From UBA1431 sp002329665 (GTDB taxonomy: Bacteria; Bacillota; Clostridia; Christensenellales; UBA1431), in the NCBI GenBank assembly GCA_040772545.1, contig JAXGXY010000002.1:124001-188000 (forward strand): a stretch of 64,000 nucleotides of DNA. The letters are read 5' to 3'. Shown here in pieces: positions 7,767 to 16,973 of the stretch. Both the position numbers and the translations under genes were made by a program. The first letter of the stretch is position 1. Each line of letters starts with the position of its first letter. Under the pieces are notes generated by a model that was given only the letters and a program-made list of their open reading frames with translations, was not told the DNA's origin and ran no database searches.

Positions 7767-7916
7767 AACGTTAAGACCTCCAAAACTCAGATTATGCTGG
7801 TTGTATTTTATGAGAGGGAGACTTGATTGGTGCGAGCCCCCAAATTGATGGTGGCGGTTTGCATGCAACGATGTTACAATGGCTACATAGTGAATAAGGT
7901 GGACACACGATAGAAT

Positions 7917-8792
7917 ATGTTTGGATACGTCCAGCCTCTGCGTCCCGAGCTCCGGGTGCGGGACATGGCGCTGTACAGGGCTTTTTACTGCGGCCAGTGC
8001 AAGGCCGTATCCCGGCGCTACGGCGCGATCGCGCGCGGGTTCCTCAGCTACGACACGGCGCTGCTGGGCCTTTTGTCCGCGGCGCTGAGCGTGCGGGACG
8101 CCGGGGTCAGGAACGAACGATGCATCGCGAGCCCCATAAAGAAGAAACCGGTGGCGCGCCCGTGCGCCGCCACCGAGTTCGCGGCCGATGCGAACGTCAT
8201 TCTGGCATACAACAAACTTCGAGACGACTGGCGCGACGAACGGAGCAAGAAGGCCGCTGCGGGACGCGTTTTTTTGAGCCGCGCCTACAGGCGCGCGCGC
8301 CGGGCGCGCCCCGATATGGCCGGGGCCGTGGAAACGCTGATGGAAGAGCTGGCCGTGCTCGAGCGCGCAGGCTGCCCGCGCATGGACGAGGCGGCCGACG
8401 TCTTCGCGCGCATGATGCAGGCCGTGTTCGCCGAGCTGGGGGCGGAAAGCGGCGATGCGCGCGCGCTTTCCTGGATGGCCTACAACCTGGGGAAATGGGT
8501 CTACCTCACCGACGCGTTCGACGACCTGGAAAAGGACGTTGCGCGCGACGGTTACAACGTGATATGGCTCCAGTACGGCAGGGAAGGCGACGCCGCCGCC
8601 TGCCGGCGCGAGATGCGCGAGGCCGTCGGGTTCAACCTGAAGACTTCGCTCTCGCAGTGTGCCGCGGCCTACGAGCTTCTGCACGTGCGGCGGTACAAGG
8701 AACTGCTGGACAACATCATCTACCTCGGGCTCATGGACAGGACGGAGCGGGTGCTGAAAGGGGAATCGAAACAGGCGGATGGATCCATATAA
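7917..8792 (+). CDS. DUF5685 family protein
   Basis: This 291-residue protein belongs to the family now called DUF5685, common in Clostridia and of unknown function. It begins MFGYVQPLRPELRV and has an early YCGQCKAV cysteine pair, the segment GFLSYDTALLGLL, and a helical C-terminal half with WVYLTDAFDDLEKD, a DD..D-like acidic motif. The all-helical build and acidic motifs recall prenyltransferase-like folds, but that is speculation. The next gene, a J-domain protein, overlaps its 3' end by 14 bases. This pairing suggests that the two act together. Confidence 0.8.
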   Translation: MFGYVQPLRPELRVRDMALYRAFYCGQCKAVSRRYGAIARGFLSYDTALLGLLSAALSVRDAGVRNERCIASPIKKKPVARPCAATEFAADANVILAYNKLRDDWRDERSKKAAAGRVFLSRAYRRARRARPDMAGAVETLMEELAVLERAGCPRMDEAADVFARMMQAVFAELGAESGDARALSWMAYNLGKWVYLTDAFDDLEKDVARDGYNVIWLQYGREGDAAACRREMREAVGFNLKTSLSQCAAAYELLHVRRYKELLDNIIYLGLMDRTERVLKGESKQADGSI

Positions 8793-9381
8793 GGTGCTGG
8801 GAGTGTCCGAAGACGCGACACAGGAGGAGATCAGGGCGGCATACCGCGAACTGGTGAAGAAATACCATCCGGACCAGTATGCCAACAACCCTCTTTCCGA
8901 CCTCGCCCAGGAGAAACTCAAGGAAATAAACCTGGCGTACGACATGCTCGCCGACAAATCGCAGCAAGGGCATGGCCCGTCCGGCGGCGCATACGGCGCG
9001 GGCGCGGGCCCCGGCATGGAATTCGCGCAGATAAGAGACATGATCGTGCGCGGGAACATACAGGGCGCGGAGAGCGCGCTCAACGCCATTCAGGGCCGGA
9101 ACGCCGAATGGCACTACCTCTACGGGGTCGTGTGCCTGAGGAAGGGCTGGTATGACCAGGGGCGCGAACACATGCAAAAGGCGGTGCAGATGGAACCCAA
9201 CAACGTCGAGTACCGCGCCGGCCTGAACAACATCAACAGCATGAGTTTCGGGTACGGCCGGTCGTACCAGCGCTCGGGGATGCAGGGGGACTCGGGCGGA
9301 CTGTGCAACATCTGCGCGACGCTCTGGTGCGCCGACTGCTGCTGCGAGTGCATGGGCGGCGACTTCATCCCCTGCTGCTAG
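8779..9381 (+). CDS. J-domain protein with TPR-like middle and cysteine-rich tail
   Basis: This 200-residue co-chaperone-like protein has an N-terminal J domain (residues 1-65: DPYKVLGVSEDATQEEI, HPD in KKYHPDQY, and the LKEINLAYDMLAD helix) that would stimulate an Hsp70. A Gly-rich linker follows. The middle AESALNAIQGRNAEWHYLYG, RKGWYDQGREHMQKAVQMEPN resembles a tetratricopeptide pair. The C-terminus is cysteine-rich (CNICATLWCADCCCECMGG..CC, ten cysteines in about 25 residues). The gene overlaps the DUF5685 gene. No DnaJ zinc-finger repeats or client domain are present, so it is not DnaJ itself. Confidence 0.88.
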   Translation: MDPYKVLGVSEDATQEEIRAAYRELVKKYHPDQYANNPLSDLAQEKLKEINLAYDMLADKSQQGHGPSGGAYGAGAGPGMEFAQIRDMIVRGNIQGAESALNAIQGRNAEWHYLYGVVCLRKGWYDQGREHMQKAVQMEPNNVEYRAGLNNINSMSFGYGRSYQRSGMQGDSGGLCNICATLWCADCCCECMGGDFIPCC

Positions 9382-9412
9382 CGCGCCGGCCCCGGACATG
9401 AAGGAGAACGCA

Positions 9413-9943
9413 ATGAACCAAAGCCGGAAAACCCTGCGTGGCTCCCAGCGCGTCACGCTGTCCGCAATGACCATATCCCTCACGCTTATTTGCGTGTACC
9501 TCTCGAGCATCGTGCCGGCGGGGAGGCTCGGGTTTCTGTTTTTAAGTTCGATATTCGTCGCGATGCTGATGGTGGAACGCGAGACGGCGCTTTCCGTCAT
9601 GGCTTTTATAGGCACGGCGCTGCTGGGGCTGCTGATAGTCAACGACAAGTTGATGATCCTGCCCTACGTTTTTTTGTTCGGGCATTTCGGCATCGCGAAG
9701 GAATACCTCGAAAGGATACAGGACAGGATCCTGTGCTGGGCCGTGAAGCTCCTGTATTTCAACGCGGCGCTGGCGCTGATGTACTTTTTTACGATGCACG
9801 TACTGTTCCCGAACCTCGCGCCGGGCTTCCCGGTGTACTGGCTGCTCATACCCGCGCAGGCGGTGTTCGTCCTGTACGACTGGCTGTTTACGCGCGTCGT
9901 CCATTTCTATATGGACCGTATCCGAAGGCTCATCATACACTGA
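9413..9943 (+). CDS. Multi-pass membrane protein of unknown function
   Basis: This 176-residue integral membrane protein has about five hydrophobic segments (for example VTLSAMTISLTLICVYLSSIV, FLFLSSIFVAMLMV, AFIGTALLGLLIV, LYFNAALALMYFF) and a basic C-terminus (MDRIRRLIIH). The start at 9413 is preceded by AAGGAG; an ATG at 9398 overlaps that site. It follows the J-domain gene by 31 bases. Proteins of this size with a central PYVFLFGHFGIAKEYLE motif are found in Clostridia without a known role. I do not recognise a specific transporter family. Confidence 0.7.
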   Translation: MNQSRKTLRGSQRVTLSAMTISLTLICVYLSSIVPAGRLGFLFLSSIFVAMLMVERETALSVMAFIGTALLGLLIVNDKLMILPYVFLFGHFGIAKEYLERIQDRILCWAVKLLYFNAALALMYFFTMHVLFPNLAPGFPVYWLLIPAQAVFVLYDWLFTRVVHFYMDRIRRLIIH

Positions 9944-10120
9944 TCCCCTATTGCGATCCCGAAAAACGCCGCCCCCACGGCCCGGCCAAGGGCTGATTTG
10001 GCGCATAAAACGGCCGCCCCGGCGCCGGGGAGGGGAACATCCGACCCGCTCTCGGCGTTTGAAAGATGAAGAAAACGTGCGGGTATGATATATTAATGTA
10101 AGGCCGCTGGGTCAAGAGAG

Positions 10121-10582
10121 GTGAACGTTTTCTTGGAAGCTTCGGCATATTCGGTGCTGGCCATGATCATGCAGTACTGGTTCATCATCGCCATACTCTA
10201 CATCCTTTTCAGGATCGTCGAGAACGCGATGGCCGAATACAGGACGCACAGGCAGATCAAGAAGGAGATCGGCAAACAGTTTTTCGGATATATCGAAATC
10301 GAGGCCTGCGACGTGGGGGAGATGCAGGGCCGGCGCTACGGCATCCGCAAAGAAAACGTGTTCGGGCGTTCCAAGCGCTGTGAGATCGCCATCCCGTCCG
10401 CCGCCCTGGACGCGTCCCACGGGATGGTCGTGCTCCGCGGGAAAAAGCTCATGCTCTTCGATCTTTCGCATGCAAAGGGCGTATTCCTCAACGGCGACAG
10501 GATCGAAAAACAGGCGCAGCTCAGCGACGGCGACGAGATCCGCGCGGGGAATACCGTGCTGCGCATCAATCTGGAAAGGTAG
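10121..10582 (+). CDS. Membrane-anchored FHA-domain protein
   Basis: This 153-residue protein has an N-terminal membrane segment (about residues 8-28) and a C-terminal forkhead-associated domain (about 70-150). The FHA core signature reads NVFGRSKRCEIAIPS, SHG, then GVFLNGDRI and DGDEIRAGNT, with the conserved GR, SH and NG positions. FHA domains bind phosphothreonine, so it is a likely reader of a Ser/Thr kinase. The next genes are a RodA/FtsW-type glycosyltransferase and a class B penicillin-binding protein. This FHA-RodA-PBP order recalls the conserved actinobacterial cluster, so control of wall synthesis by phosphorylation is a reasonable inference. No kinase gene lies in this window. Confidence 0.88.
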   Translation: MNVFLEASAYSVLAMIMQYWFIIAILYILFRIVENAMAEYRTHRQIKKEIGKQFFGYIEIEACDVGEMQGRRYGIRKENVFGRSKRCEIAIPSAALDASHGMVVLRGKKLMLFDLSHAKGVFLNGDRIEKQAQLSDGDEIRAGNTVLRINLER

Positions 10583-10590
10583 GTCGGTAC

Positions 10591-11847
10591 ATGGGCAGGA
10601 AAAAACCGAGCGCGGCCGCGCTCCTGTTCATCATCATGGTCTTCGAGCTCTCGGCGTTCGTGCTTCTTTCGCTGCGCGTCCAGCCCATCGACCTGGGCGC
10701 GATCCTTTTCGGCGTCATGATGGTAGGGGTTTTCATATTGCAGTACGCCCTGGTTAACCATTTCTTCCCCTATATCGACCGGTATATCCTCATCATCGCC
10801 AACATGCTCGCGGCCGTCGGCCTCATCGTGCAGTACCGCCTGAACCCGGAGATCGCGTTCAAACAGGCGGGATGGCTCGCGCTGGGCATGATCGCGATGG
10901 TGTTCGCGCTTCTAGGGGTCTGGAAGCTCTCCCTCTGGCAAAAGCGCAGGGTGACGTATATCCTCGCGGGCGGAGGCATACTGCTGCTCGCGCTGACCCT
11001 GCTGATGGGCCGGAGCGCCGGCGGGGCGACGAGCTGGTTTTCCGTGCTCGGGTCCACGTTCCAGCCCTCCGAATTCGTCAAGCTCATCTTCGTGGCCGTG
11101 CTCGCGGCGGTGTTCGCGCAGCCGCTTCAGAAGCGGCGCCTGCTGCTCTGCTTCGGCTTTTGCGGCGCCATGCTCGGGCTTCTGGTGCTGCAGCGCGACC
11201 TGGGGGCCGCGCTGCTCTACGCCGGCACGTTCCTTATCCTGCTGTACGTGGGAACCAACAAGCTTTCCCTCGTCGGCCTGAGCCTGATCGGCCTTGGCGG
11301 CGGGGCATACGCGAGCTACCGCCTTTTCGACCACGTGCGCGTGCGCGTCGCGATATGGCAAAACCCGTGGGCGGCGTATGAATCGCAGGGGTACCAGATC
11401 GTACAGGGGCTGATCGCCCTCGCGAGCGGCGGGCTGCTGGGGATGGGGCTGGGCCTCGGCGCGCCCAACGTGATCCCGGCCTACCATACCGATTTCATCT
11501 TCGCGGTGATCTGCGAGGAGTTCGGGCTTATCTTCGGCGTGGCCATGATCGCCTTTTACGTGATCTTCATCGTCCGCGGCGCGCTGATCGCGCTCAACGC
11601 CAAAACGCGGTTCGACATGCTGCTCGCTTTCGGCTGCACGTCTATGATAACGCTGCAAAGCTTCATCATCATCGGCGGCGTGATCAAGCTCATACCGCTC
11701 ACCGGCATCACGCTGCCCTTCGTGAGCTACGGGGGCAGTTCCATGATCGTGTGCATGATGCTGGTGGGCGTTTTGCAGGGGATCGCGGCCAGGAACGGCC
11801 AGGCCGAAGACGAGATGCTCGAGCAGATGGAGGGGAACCGCCCATGA
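10591..11847 (+). CDS. RodA/FtsW/SpoVE-family peptidoglycan glycosyltransferase
   Basis: This 418-residue SEDS-family protein polymerises lipid II at the membrane. It has about ten hydrophobic segments. Family signatures include SVLGSTFQPSEFVKL, VLQRDLGAALLY, the ESQGYQIVQGLIALASGG segment, and the C-terminal PLTGITLPFVSYGGSSM. It is followed by its probable transpeptidase partner, which overlaps by ATGA, and preceded by an FHA protein. The sequence alone does not separate RodA, FtsW and SpoVE. The pairing with a single class B penicillin-binding protein resembles the accessory elongation or sporulation types. Confidence 0.94.
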   Translation: MGRKKPSAAALLFIIMVFELSAFVLLSLRVQPIDLGAILFGVMMVGVFILQYALVNHFFPYIDRYILIIANMLAAVGLIVQYRLNPEIAFKQAGWLALGMIAMVFALLGVWKLSLWQKRRVTYILAGGGILLLALTLLMGRSAGGATSWFSVLGSTFQPSEFVKLIFVAVLAAVFAQPLQKRRLLLCFGFCGAMLGLLVLQRDLGAALLYAGTFLILLYVGTNKLSLVGLSLIGLGGGAYASYRLFDHVRVRVAIWQNPWAAYESQGYQIVQGLIALASGGLLGMGLGLGAPNVIPAYHTDFIFAVICEEFGLIFGVAMIAFYVIFIVRGALIALNAKTRFDMLLAFGCTSMITLQSFIIIGGVIKLIPLTGITLPFVSYGGSSMIVCMMLVGVLQGIAARNGQAEDEMLEQMEGNRP

Positions 11848-13253
11848 TTTTGCAGAAAAGAAACATACGCATCATGCTCACCGTGTTCTTGGCGCTTTTC
11901 GCCGGGCTGACGGTGTACCTCGCCTATTCCGTGCTCACCTACGGCGAACGCTGGGCCACGAACCCTTACAACCCGCGCATCGCGTCGCAGAAATCGCAGG
12001 TGAAGGCGGGCGACATACTGGACCGCAACGGCGTCACGCTGGCCACGACCGACGCGAAAGGCAACCGCGTCTATACGCCGGACGCGCAGGTGCGAAAGGC
12101 GCTCTCGTCGGTGGTGGGCGACAGTTCCGGGATGACCACGTCGGGCGCGGAGACGTTCATGGCCAACTACCTGCTCGGGTTCAACGACAGCGTGATCGAG
12201 CGGTTCTACCAGGAGATCACCGGCGCGAAACGCGAGGGGAGCGACGCCGTGCTCACCGTCGACAGCACGCTGAGCACGCACGCCTACAACCTGCTGGGAA
12301 ACTACCGCGGCGCGGCGGTCGTGATGAACTACCAAACGGGCGAGATCCTTGCGAGCGTGTCCAAGCCGGGGTTCGACCCCTACAACCTGAGCCAGTACAA
12401 GGGCGATACGGACAACGAGGATTCGCCCCTCGTGAACCGCGCCACGATGGGCCGCTACACGCCGGGATCGGTCTTCAAGCTCATCACCGCGGCGGCGGCG
12501 CTCGAATACTATCCGGACGCGCTCACGCGCACCTATACCTGCAAGGGCGAACTGCCGGTGGGCGAGACCGTCATTACGGACGCCAACGGCGAGGTCCACG
12601 GCAAGCTCGACCTCAAAAGGGCGTTCGCCGTATCGTGCAACAACACCTTCGCCACGATCGGGATGGACCTGGGCGCGGACAAGCTCAAGGCCGAGGCGGA
12701 GAAGTTCGGGTTCAACAACAACTTCCTCTTCGGCGACCTTTTGCTCTATTCGTCGTCCTACAAAAGCCCCACGAAAAAGAGCGACCTCGGCTGGTCGGCC
12801 GTGGGGCAGTACAAGGACCTGGTCACGCCGCTGCACATGTGCATGATAACGGCCGCGGTGGCAAACGACGGCGTGATGATGGAGCCCAAGCTTTTAAAGC
12901 ACCTGGTCAACGTGCGCGGCTACGACTATCAGGAACTCAAGCCCGCCGAGTACGGCCGGCCGCTTTCCGCCAAAAACGCCAAAACGCTCCAGGACATGAT
13001 GGTCTTGGCCGTGCAGTCGGGCACGGGCTCGCGCGCCCGGGTGGCCGGATGGACGGTAGGCGGGAAGACCGGCACCGCCGAGGTTTCCGAGGACGAGGAT
13101 GTCAGCCCCAACGCCTGGTTCGTGGGCTTCGTCAAGGACGAGGGGCATCCTATTTGCGTCGCCGTCGTGCTGGAAAACGCGGGTTCGGGTGGGTCCAAGG
13201 CAGCGCCGGTCGCCGCCGGCATCCTAAAAAAGGCGAAGGAACTGGGCTACTGA
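11844..13253 (+). CDS. Class B penicillin-binding protein (transpeptidase)
   Basis: This 469-residue membrane-anchored DD-transpeptidase crosslinks peptidoglycan. It has one N-terminal membrane segment (about residues 9-30), a short dimerisation region and a penicillin-binding domain. The active-site serine lies in TPGSVFKL (about residue 208, SxxK). The second motif is SCN (about 263) and the third is KTG in GGKTGTAEV (about 407). The ATG at 11844 overlaps the RodA/FtsW stop, implying coupled translation and a working pair. The protein is shorter than cell-division PBP2B and close in size to the PbpA-like partners of FHA-RodA clusters. Confidence 0.95.
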   Translation: MILQKRNIRIMLTVFLALFAGLTVYLAYSVLTYGERWATNPYNPRIASQKSQVKAGDILDRNGVTLATTDAKGNRVYTPDAQVRKALSSVVGDSSGMTTSGAETFMANYLLGFNDSVIERFYQEITGAKREGSDAVLTVDSTLSTHAYNLLGNYRGAAVVMNYQTGEILASVSKPGFDPYNLSQYKGDTDNEDSPLVNRATMGRYTPGSVFKLITAAAALEYYPDALTRTYTCKGELPVGETVITDANGEVHGKLDLKRAFAVSCNNTFATIGMDLGADKLKAEAEKFGFNNNFLFGDLLLYSSSYKSPTKKSDLGWSAVGQYKDLVTPLHMCMITAAVANDGVMMEPKLLKHLVNVRGYDYQELKPAEYGRPLSAKNAKTLQDMMVLAVQSGTGSRARVAGWTVGGKTGTAEVSEDEDVSPNAWFVGFVKDEGHPICVAVVLENAGSGGSKAAPVAAGILKKAKELGY

Positions 13254-13254
13254 G

Positions 13255-15114
13255 ATGGAGGCGTTCGAGATTTCCGAAGAGCTGCGGGGACTGATCGCGG
13301 CGCTGCCCGATTTGCCGGGCGTATACATCATGAAGGATAATAGCGGCGCGGTCATCTACGTCGGCAAGGCCGTATCGCTCAAAAACCGCGTGCGGCAGTA
13401 CTTCCAGTCGCCAAAAACGCACAGCGCCAAGACCGCGGCGATGGTTAAAAGGATCGCCCGCTTCGAAACGATCGTTACCGACAACGAGGTGGAGGCGCTC
13501 ATCCTCGAGTGCAACCTCATCAAGAAACACCGGCCGCATTACAACATCCTGCTCAAGGACGACAAAAACTTCCCCTACGTGCGCATCGACATGCGCGAGG
13601 ACTTTCCGCGCGTCGAGATCGTACGCCGCAGGGAAAACGACGGGGCGCAGTACTACGGCCCGTTCGTTTCTTCCGGCGCGCTCAGGGAGGTCCTGGACGT
13701 CGCGGGGAGGATGTTTCCTCTGCGCACCTGCAAAAAGGACATCGCCCGCGCGATCGCGCGCGGGGAGCGCCCCTGCCTGAACTACCAGATCGGCAGGTGC
13801 ATGGGGCCGTGCACCGGCGGGGTTGACCCGGCGGACTACCGGCAGGCGCTCGAGTGCATCGTCGGGTTGATCTCGGGCAGGGAGGGCGAATTCGAGGCGG
13901 CTGTGCGCGACCGGATGCATGCCGCCGCCGAAGTGCTGGACTTCGAGCGCGCCGCGCGGCTGCGCGACACGCTGCGCGCGCTCGAGGAACTTTCGCAGAA
14001 ACAGAAGATGGCCACCGACGCCGGCGTCGAAAGGGACGTGTTCGCCCTGCATACGGAAGAGGGCGTCGCGCTGGTGCAGGCGCTGTTCATCCGCGGCGGG
14101 AAGCTCCTGGGGAGCGAGCATTTCGAGCTGCAGTGGGAGGGGGAGGAGAGCCCGGAGGAGTTGATGGCCCAGTTTCTGAGGCAGTATTACGCGGACGCGC
14201 CCGCGCTTCCAAAAGAAGTCCTCGTAAACGCCGCGCCGGAAGACCCGCCGCTCACCGAAGCGTACCTCAGGGGGCTTTGCGGCGCGCGCGTGCGCCTCGC
14301 CGTGCCTAAGCGGGGGAAGAAGAAGGCGCTCGTCGACCTCGCCAAGAGCAACGCGGCGCAGTCGGCCCTCCGGCTGCTTATCAGGGCGCGCACCGACTTC
14401 GAGCGGCACGAGGGCGCGCTCATACAGCTCGCCGACGCGCTCGAACTCCCCGCGCCGCCCGCGCGGATAGAGGCCTTCGACATCTCCAACACGCAGGGGA
14501 CGGACTCGGTCGCCTCGATGGTGGTGTTCATTAACGGCCGGCCGTCCCCGAAGGACTACCGCCGTTTCCGGATTAAAACGGTGGAAGGCGCCGACGACTT
14601 CGGGTCCATGCGGGAGGTGGTCGGCCGCCGCATGCGCCGCGCGAAGGAGAAGAGCGCCGGGTTTGCCGACCTGCCCGGCCTTCTCCTGATAGACGGGGGC
14701 AAGGGGCAGTTAAACGCGGCGCTGCAGGCGCTTTCGGAAACGGGGTGCCCGGACGTGCCGGCCGCGGGAATAGCCAAGCGCATGGAGGAGGTGTTCCTCC
14801 CCGGGCGGGAGGCGGCGCTGGTGCTCAAGCGCAACAGCGCCGCGCTGCACCTGCTCCAGCGCGTCAGGGACGAGGCCCACAGGTTCGCCGTGACCTACCA
14901 CCGCCGGGTGAGGACCGGGCGCACCATCGCGTCCGAACTCGACCGGATACCGGGTATCGGGAAGAAACGCCGGACGGAACTGCTGCGCCGCTATAAATCC
15001 GTCAAGGGAGTCTCAGCGGCCGGGGTGGAGGAGCTCGCGGACGTGGAGGGCATGGACAGGCGGAGCGCCCGGGCCGTGTTCGACCATTTCCACGGAACTC
15101 CGAAAGACGAGTGA
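13255..15114 (+). CDS. uvrC: Excinuclease ABC subunit C
   Basis: UvrC makes the two incisions in nucleotide excision repair after UvrAB finds a lesion. The 619-residue protein is full length: GIY-YIG nuclease domain (about residues 17-100, LPGVYIMKDNSGAVIYVGKA), UVR motif (about 200-235, AAEVLDFERAARLRD), RNase-H-like 5' nuclease domain (about 400-540, IEAFDISNTQGTD and LLIDGGKGQL) and a C-terminal helix-hairpin-helix pair (IPGIGKKRRTELLRRY and VEGMDRRSARAVF). It starts one base after the penicillin-binding protein stop, so it may be carried on that transcript. Confidence 0.98.
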   Translation: MEAFEISEELRGLIAALPDLPGVYIMKDNSGAVIYVGKAVSLKNRVRQYFQSPKTHSAKTAAMVKRIARFETIVTDNEVEALILECNLIKKHRPHYNILLKDDKNFPYVRIDMREDFPRVEIVRRRENDGAQYYGPFVSSGALREVLDVAGRMFPLRTCKKDIARAIARGERPCLNYQIGRCMGPCTGGVDPADYRQALECIVGLISGREGEFEAAVRDRMHAAAEVLDFERAARLRDTLRALEELSQKQKMATDAGVERDVFALHTEEGVALVQALFIRGGKLLGSEHFELQWEGEESPEELMAQFLRQYYADAPALPKEVLVNAAPEDPPLTEAYLRGLCGARVRLAVPKRGKKKALVDLAKSNAAQSALRLLIRARTDFERHEGALIQLADALELPAPPARIEAFDISNTQGTDSVASMVVFINGRPSPKDYRRFRIKTVEGADDFGSMREVVGRRMRRAKEKSAGFADLPGLLLIDGGKGQLNAALQALSETGCPDVPAAGIAKRMEEVFLPGREAALVLKRNSAALHLLQRVRDEAHRFAVTYHRRVRTGRTIASELDRIPGIGKKRRTELLRRYKSVKGVSAAGVEELADVEGMDRRSARAVFDHFHGTPKDE

Positions 15115-15117
15115 GGC

Positions 15118-15146
15118 TTGTATGAACCCGTCCCCCACCTTATAAT
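15118..15146 (+). promoter_or_regulatory. Sigma-A-type promoter for the Cof-like/hprK operon
   Basis: TTGTAT at 15118-15123 and a perfect TATAAT at 15141-15146 are separated by 17 bases. They lie just after the uvrC stop and about 60 bases before the next start. This should drive the HAD phosphatase, hprK and downstream genes. Confidence 0.85.
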
Positions 15147-15205
15147 GTAATTGACGGGGGCACCCGTCACGGCTTATAAAAATGCATCTACAGACGGAGG
15201 CGGAC

Positions 15206-16015
15206 ATGCAATACAAACTCATCGCGCTGGACCTGGACCATACGCTGCTCACGAGCACCCGGACGATCAGCGAGCGGAACAAGCGGGCGATCGCCAGGGC
15301 GGTCGAGAAAGGCGCGACGGTCGTGCTCGCGACGGGACGGCCGTTCGGGGGGACGGCGAAATACTGCGAGGAACTGGGGATAAAACAGCCCGTCATTACC
15401 AACGGCGGGGCGGTGGTGGTGGACTCCGCCACGGGCGAGACCATCTTCGACCAGAAACTAAACGAGGACCTGGCGCGGGAGGTCATCGGTTTTTTACACG
15501 AACAGAACTGTTACCACCAGATCTACGACGCGTCGCCCAAGTTCCTGTGCGAGGCCTACACGATGTACACCGAGCTGTACTCCCACTTCACCTGCATGCA
15601 GTGGAAAGTGGTGGGGGACTTTTTGAAGCTTTCGAGCGTTATGACCCCGAAGGTGCTCTGCGTGGACATGGCCTCACGCCTGAGGGTCATGCTCGAAATG
15701 CTCCGCGAACGCTTCCCCGGGCGCCTGATCGCGGGCATATCCCAGCCGTTTTTCCTGGAGATATACCACCCCGACGCGCATAAGGGGGCGGCGCTAAGAA
15801 GGCTGGCGGAGAATATGGGGCTGGACGCGTGCAACGTGATTGCGATGGGGGACAGCCACATCGACAAGTCCATGATCGAATACGCCGGGCTGGGCGTGGC
15901 CATGAAGAATTCGACGCCCGAAGTGCTGGAGGCGGCCGACCTTATCGCCCCCGGAAACGACGAGGACGGCGTGGCCGCCGTCATAGAGGAATACGTCTTA
16001 AACGAGGTGGAATGA
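15206..16015 (+). CDS. Cof-type HAD-superfamily phosphatase
   Basis: This 269-residue haloacid-dehalogenase-type hydrolase of the Cof/YidA group typically dephosphorylates sugar phosphates or nucleotide-like metabolites. Motif I is DLDHTLL (residues 8-14) with nucleophile Asp. Motif II is in VLATGRP. The cap domain follows, and motif III/IV is the HKGAALRRLAE lysine and GDSHIDKSMIEYAGLGVAM. I placed the start at the ATG at 15206 after GGAGG at 15196-15200; an in-frame ATG at 15182 lies before that site. It precedes hprK closely. The substrate cannot be read from the sequence. Confidence 0.93.
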   Translation: MQYKLIALDLDHTLLTSTRTISERNKRAIARAVEKGATVVLATGRPFGGTAKYCEELGIKQPVITNGGAVVVDSATGETIFDQKLNEDLAREVIGFLHEQNCYHQIYDASPKFLCEAYTMYTELYSHFTCMQWKVVGDFLKLSSVMTPKVLCVDMASRLRVMLEMLRERFPGRLIAGISQPFFLEIYHPDAHKGAALRRLAENMGLDACNVIAMGDSHIDKSMIEYAGLGVAMKNSTPEVLEAADLIAPGNDEDGVAAVIEEYVLNEVE

Positions 16016-16018
16016 CGC

Positions 16019-16966
16019 TTGATCAGGACGCTGCCGGTCAGGGAGTTCGCAAAAGCGCTGGACCTGAACATCCTGCATATGGGGAAACGCGAGTACATGG
16101 AGCTGCACACGAGCGACATCAACCGCCCGGGCCTGCAGCTGACCGGCTTTTTCGAGCTGTTCGTGTTCGACAGGGTCCAGATCATGGGCCCCGTCGAGAT
16201 GGCGTACCTCAAACGGCTGGACAAACAGAAGCTGAAAGAGACGATGGAGCGGTATTTCAGCTACCCCATCCCCTGCGTCCTGATTTCGAGGCAACAGATA
16301 CCGCCCGGGGAAATGATGGAGGCGGCCCGCAAGAACGACGTGCCCATCCTCGATTCGCCGCTGACCACCACGAAGATCATGCACAAGACGATGACCTACC
16401 TGGACAACTACCTCGCCCCGCAGGCGACGCGCCACGGCGTGCTGATGGACATCTACGGCGTGGGCATCATGCTCACCGGCGAGTCGGGCATCGGCAAGAG
16501 CGAGACGGCGCTGGAACTCGTCAAGCGGGGGCACAGGCTGGTGGCCGACGACGTCGTGCAGATCCGCATGGTCGAGGAGGGGAAGCTGGTGGGCTCGTCG
16601 CCCGAGGTGCTCAGGTACCTGCTCGAGATCAGGGGCCTCGGCATCATAGACGTGCGCAACATGTACGGGATCGGCGCGGTCATCCACGACAAGTCGATCG
16701 ACATCGTGATGCAGTTCGAGCCGTGGCAGCCGGACAGACAGTACGAACGCCTGGGGCTTCGCGAGGAGACCATATCCATACTGGACGTGAAGGTGCCCTA
16801 CATCGTCACCCCGGTGATGCCGGGCCGCAACCTTGCCATCATCGCCGAGGTCGCCGCGATGAACTTCAGGCTCAAGAAGATAGGCTATTCCACCGCGGCG
16901 GAACTGGACAGGCGCATGATGGGCGAGCTGCACCTGCTGCAGCCGCCCGACAAACGGGAACCGTGA
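16019..16966 (+). CDS. hprK: HPr kinase/phosphorylase
   Basis: HprK phosphorylates HPr or Crh on the regulatory serine when glycolytic intermediates are high, and removes the phosphate when phosphate is high. It is the sensor step of carbon catabolite repression in Gram-positive bacteria. The 315 residues contain Walker A GESGIGKS (about 154-161), the following ETALELVKRGHRLVADD segment, and the HprK signature EIRGLGIIDV (about 203-212). The start is TTG at 16019. In this window its natural substrate is probably the Crh-like HPr encoded at 22775, which keeps the serine site. It lies between the Cof-like gene and a ROK kinase. Confidence 0.97.
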   Translation: MIRTLPVREFAKALDLNILHMGKREYMELHTSDINRPGLQLTGFFELFVFDRVQIMGPVEMAYLKRLDKQKLKETMERYFSYPIPCVLISRQQIPPGEMMEAARKNDVPILDSPLTTTKIMHKTMTYLDNYLAPQATRHGVLMDIYGVGIMLTGESGIGKSETALELVKRGHRLVADDVVQIRMVEEGKLVGSSPEVLRYLLEIRGLGIIDVRNMYGIGAVIHDKSIDIVMQFEPWQPDRQYERLGLREETISILDVKVPYIVTPVMPGRNLAIIAEVAAMNFRLKKIGYSTAAELDRRMMGELHLLQPPDKREP

Positions 16967-16973
16967 GGGGGCA

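Noticed and set aside
7767..9089. Continuation of the CotJA frame far upstream on the minus strand, to a 538-residue protein
   Set aside because: It runs opposite the DUF5685 and J-domain genes, has no ribosome site, and CotJA starts well at 7766.
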